DNA of 7,684 nucleotides, taken from assembly GCA_948560485.1 (NCBI GenBank), contig CAOXUF010000001.1, positions 25,968 to 33,651 of the forward strand. Reading direction: 5' to 3'. Each line of letters opens with the position of its first letter. Position 1 is the first letter of the stretch. This document shows, piece after piece, positions 6,063 through 7,684 of this stretch. The position numbers were made by a program, and so were the translations under genes. The notes under the pieces were generated by a model. It did no database searches and had not been told where the DNA came from. It saw only the letters and a program-made list of their open reading frames with translations. This DNA comes from an uncultured Eubacterium sp. (GTDB taxonomy: Bacteria; Bacillota_A; Clostridia; Lachnospirales; Lachnospiraceae).

Positions 6063-7516
6063 TAGAAATGAAAAATGTTTCTTTCCGTTATGCACAGTCT
6101 GATATGGAGAGTCTTTGTGATGTGAATTTATCCATAGCTGACGGGGAATGTGTATTGCTCTGTGGAAAAAGCGGATGTGGGAAAACGACTATGACACGTT
6201 TAATTAATGGTATGGTTCCGGATTTTTATGATGGGGAACTAAGCGGCGAGGTTCTGGTCAATGGAATAAATCCGGTTAGCAGCCCTTTATATGAGATTTC
6301 AGATATGGTTGGAACAGTGTTCCAAAATCCACGCACGCAGTTTTATACGGTAAATACTACAAGTGAAATTGCCTTTGGCTGTGAAAACCGTGGAATAGAG
6401 CCGGAAGCAATCAGGCAGAGAGTAACACAGGCGGCAGAGGATTTAGGCATACAAAACCTGCTTGGCAGGAATATTTTTCAGTTATCAGGTGGGGAAAAAC
6501 AGAAAATTGCATTTGCAAGTATTTACGCAGTTAATCCCAGCGTATATGTGCTTGATGAGCCTTCCTCTAATCTGGACTGTTTTGCTATACGGGAGCTGCG
6601 CTCTATACTTGAAAAACTGAAGGCGCAAGGCAGGACGGTTATTCTGGCAGAACACCGCACATGGTATTTGGACGGGCTGGTAGACAGGGCAGTTTATATA
6701 GAGCAAGGGAGGATTGCCGGGGAATATTCCATGCAGGAATTGAAGCAGTTCACTATGGCGAAACGGATAGAAACAGGAATCAGACCTGTCAGTTTGGAAG
6801 ATTATCCGTTGCTGGATAAAAAGCCAGTGAAAGCGGACAAAGATTTAGTCATGCAGGATATAAGGTTTGCATACCAAAAAGAAACAGCTCTGCAGATACC
6901 AAACGCCGAGTTCCAAGCAGGAAATATTACAGCAATTATCGGGAAGAACGGGGCAGGAAAATCTACGTTCGTATCTGTTTTAAGCGGGATATTTAAAAAT
7001 CAAAAAGGAACTGTCTGTATGGATGGAAAGGTGCAAAAGCCTAAAGAGCGTGTAGCAGTTAGTTATATGGTTATGCAGGAAGTGAACCATCAGCTTTTTA
7101 CGGACAGCGTTGAGGAAGAAATCATATTGGGGGCGGAAAAATCATCTGCTGACAGACTGGCAGATATTTTGGAACAGATGGATATTGCAGGCTTAAAAGA
7201 AAGACACCCTATGACGCTATCCGGCGGTCAGAAACAACGTGTTGCGATTGCGGCGGCTGTATTTTGCAGAAAGAAGATACTCATTTTTGACGAGCCTACC
7301 AGTGGCTTGGATTTTAGCCATATGATGCAGACGGTTACACTGCTTAAAAGCCTTAAAAAAACGGATACATTTATTTTTGTGATAACTCATGATTATGAAT
7401 TTATTTTATCGGCTTGTGATGAAGTAGTACAAATTGAAGGTGGTTTCATTAAAGAAAAATATATTTTGGATAATGAAAACATAGATAAACTAAAAAAATT
7501 CTATAAGATAAAGTAA
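6059..7516 (+). CDS. Two-domain ECF ATPase (fused EcfA/EcfA' type)
   Basis: This 485-residue cytoplasmic protein holds two ABC ATPase domains in tandem, so one chain supplies both ATP-binding subunits of the ECF complex. Domain 1 (about 1-225): Walker A G-K-S-G-C-G-K-T-T (36-44), Q-loop F-Q-N-P, signature L-S-G-G-E-K-Q-K (142-149), Walker B V-Y-V-L-D-E (162-167), His199. Domain 2 (about 260-470): Walker A G-K-N-G-A-G-K-S-T (295-303), signature L-S-G-G-Q-K-Q-R (387-394), Walker B I-L-I-F-D-E (407-412), His444. All catalytic residues are present in both halves. The start is GTG at 6059, overlapping the T component stop as GTGA, with AAGGGGG at 6044-6050 and 8-base spacing; the in-frame ATG at 6068 would be too far away. 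The last 25 codons are markedly richer in A and T than the rest. It is the final gene of the operon. Confidence 0.92.
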   Translation: MIEMKNVSFRYAQSDMESLCDVNLSIADGECVLLCGKSGCGKTTMTRLINGMVPDFYDGELSGEVLVNGINPVSSPLYEISDMVGTVFQNPRTQFYTVNTTSEIAFGCENRGIEPEAIRQRVTQAAEDLGIQNLLGRNIFQLSGGEKQKIAFASIYAVNPSVYVLDEPSSNLDCFAIRELRSILEKLKAQGRTVILAEHRTWYLDGLVDRAVYIEQGRIAGEYSMQELKQFTMAKRIETGIRPVSLEDYPLLDKKPVKADKDLVMQDIRFAYQKETALQIPNAEFQAGNITAIIGKNGAGKSTFVSVLSGIFKNQKGTVCMDGKVQKPKERVAVSYMVMQEVNHQLFTDSVEEEIILGAEKSSADRLADILEQMDIAGLKERHPMTLSGGQKQRVAIAAAVFCRKKILIFDEPTSGLDFSHMMQTVTLLKSLKKTDTFIFVITHDYEFILSACDEVVQIEGGFIKEKYILDNENIDKLKKFYKIK

Positions 7517-7571
7517 TGCCGTATATAACATTCTGCGTCTTTGCAAGTGATTTCAAATTGATAGAATGCAG

Positions 7572-7680
7572 TAAAATTAGAGTTCCATAATGGAACTCTA
7601 AAAAATAAATCAATGGTTAGTTAAAACTAATACAAGAAAATAGCTTTATATATTACTTGGTTTTAGAAACTCTAATTTTA
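7572..7680. repeat. 13-bp inverted repeat overlapping the 3' hairpin
   Basis: Bases 7572-7584 and 7668-7680 are exact reverse complements (right copy AACTCTAATTTTA), 83 bases apart. The left copy shares eight bases (7577-7584) with the left arm of the hairpin at 7577-7601, so the two pairings exclude each other. The stretch between them is AT-rich and includes a small dyad TTAGTT-AA-AACTAA (7617-7630). No coding frame was found from 7517 to the window end. The function is unknown. Confidence 0.5.
7577..7601. terminator. Perfect 11-bp hairpin after the operon, doubtful terminator
   Basis: The arms TTAGAGTTCCA (7577-7587) and TGGAACTCTAA (7591-7601) are separated by three bases, 60 bases after the last stop codon. 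The position suits an operon terminator, but on the + strand the stem is followed by A residues, not T. On the - strand it is followed by four T (complement of 7573-7576), so it would serve better for a convergent gene outside the window. It may instead be a processing or stability stem. Confidence 0.35.
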
Positions 7681-7684
7681 TATA

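Noticed and set aside
4741..7516. Direct assignment of the ECF system as a heme importer (LhaSTA-like) or a named vitamin transporter.
   Set aside because: No diagnostic ligand-binding motif can be read by eye in the S component, so a specific substrate would be a guess.
7577..7601. Confident intrinsic terminator of the operon on the + strand.
   Set aside because: The hairpin is followed by A residues rather than a T tract on the + strand, so it is listed only as doubtful.
1..7684. CRISPR arrays, tRNA or rRNA genes, insertion sequences or transposase remnants.
   Set aside because: No regularly spaced direct repeats, no cloverleaf or rRNA-like sequence and no transposase motifs were seen. 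The inverted repeats present are short and local.

Overview
The window reads as chromosomal or accessory DNA from a low-to-mid GC Gram-positive anaerobe, most likely a Clostridia/Lachnospiraceae-type member of Bacillota. The reasons are strong AGGAGG-type ribosome binding sites, AT-rich coding sequence at the left end, frequent 4-base start/stop overlaps, and a gene set (TetR regulator, paired ABC half-transporters, dedicated ECF transporter with an MptD/Trep_Strep-type S component) common in those bacteria. All genes are on the + strand. The taxonomic call is an inference from gene content, not from a marker gene.

Left end (1-395): the last 50 codons of an AMP-forming adenylating enzyme (acyl/aryl ligase or NRPS adenylation type, recognised by its A10-like P-V-T-S-N-G-K motif) overlap by 8 bases the start of a small acyl carrier protein with a phosphopantetheine-type serine (GANSF). 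This looks like the tail of a biosynthetic operon lying mostly outside the window.

Middle left (396-1180): a TetR-family regulator with a GTG start, preceded by a TATAAT -10 box and a 22-bp dyad. Downstream is a 125-bp leader with a strong hairpin and a second 22-bp dyad sharing the same outer half-sites (TACA-N14-TGTA). The simplest model is that the regulator controls itself and the transporter operon through these two sites.

Main body (1181-7516): a tightly packed five-gene transport operon. Two complementary ABC half-transporters (six-helix TMD plus NBD, similar in layout to YbtP/YbtQ and IrtA/IrtB) are followed by a complete dedicated ECF transporter: S component, T component and a two-domain ECF ATPase. 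Gaps are 3 bases or there are 4-base overlaps, so the five proteins are probably co-translated. In this arrangement the ECF part would import a small molecule. The ABC pair would either import or process a related larger ligand (metallophore-like) or export something. The substrate cannot be read from the sequence.

Right end (7517-7684): non-coding AT-rich DNA with a perfect 11-bp hairpin that can compete with a longer 13-bp pairing near the window edge. No further gene start is visible.

Base composition changes sharply: the ligase, ACP and TetR stretch is roughly 25-37 % GC in hand-counted lines, while the transporter genes are roughly 42-53 %. The step falls in the leader at about 1085-1180.
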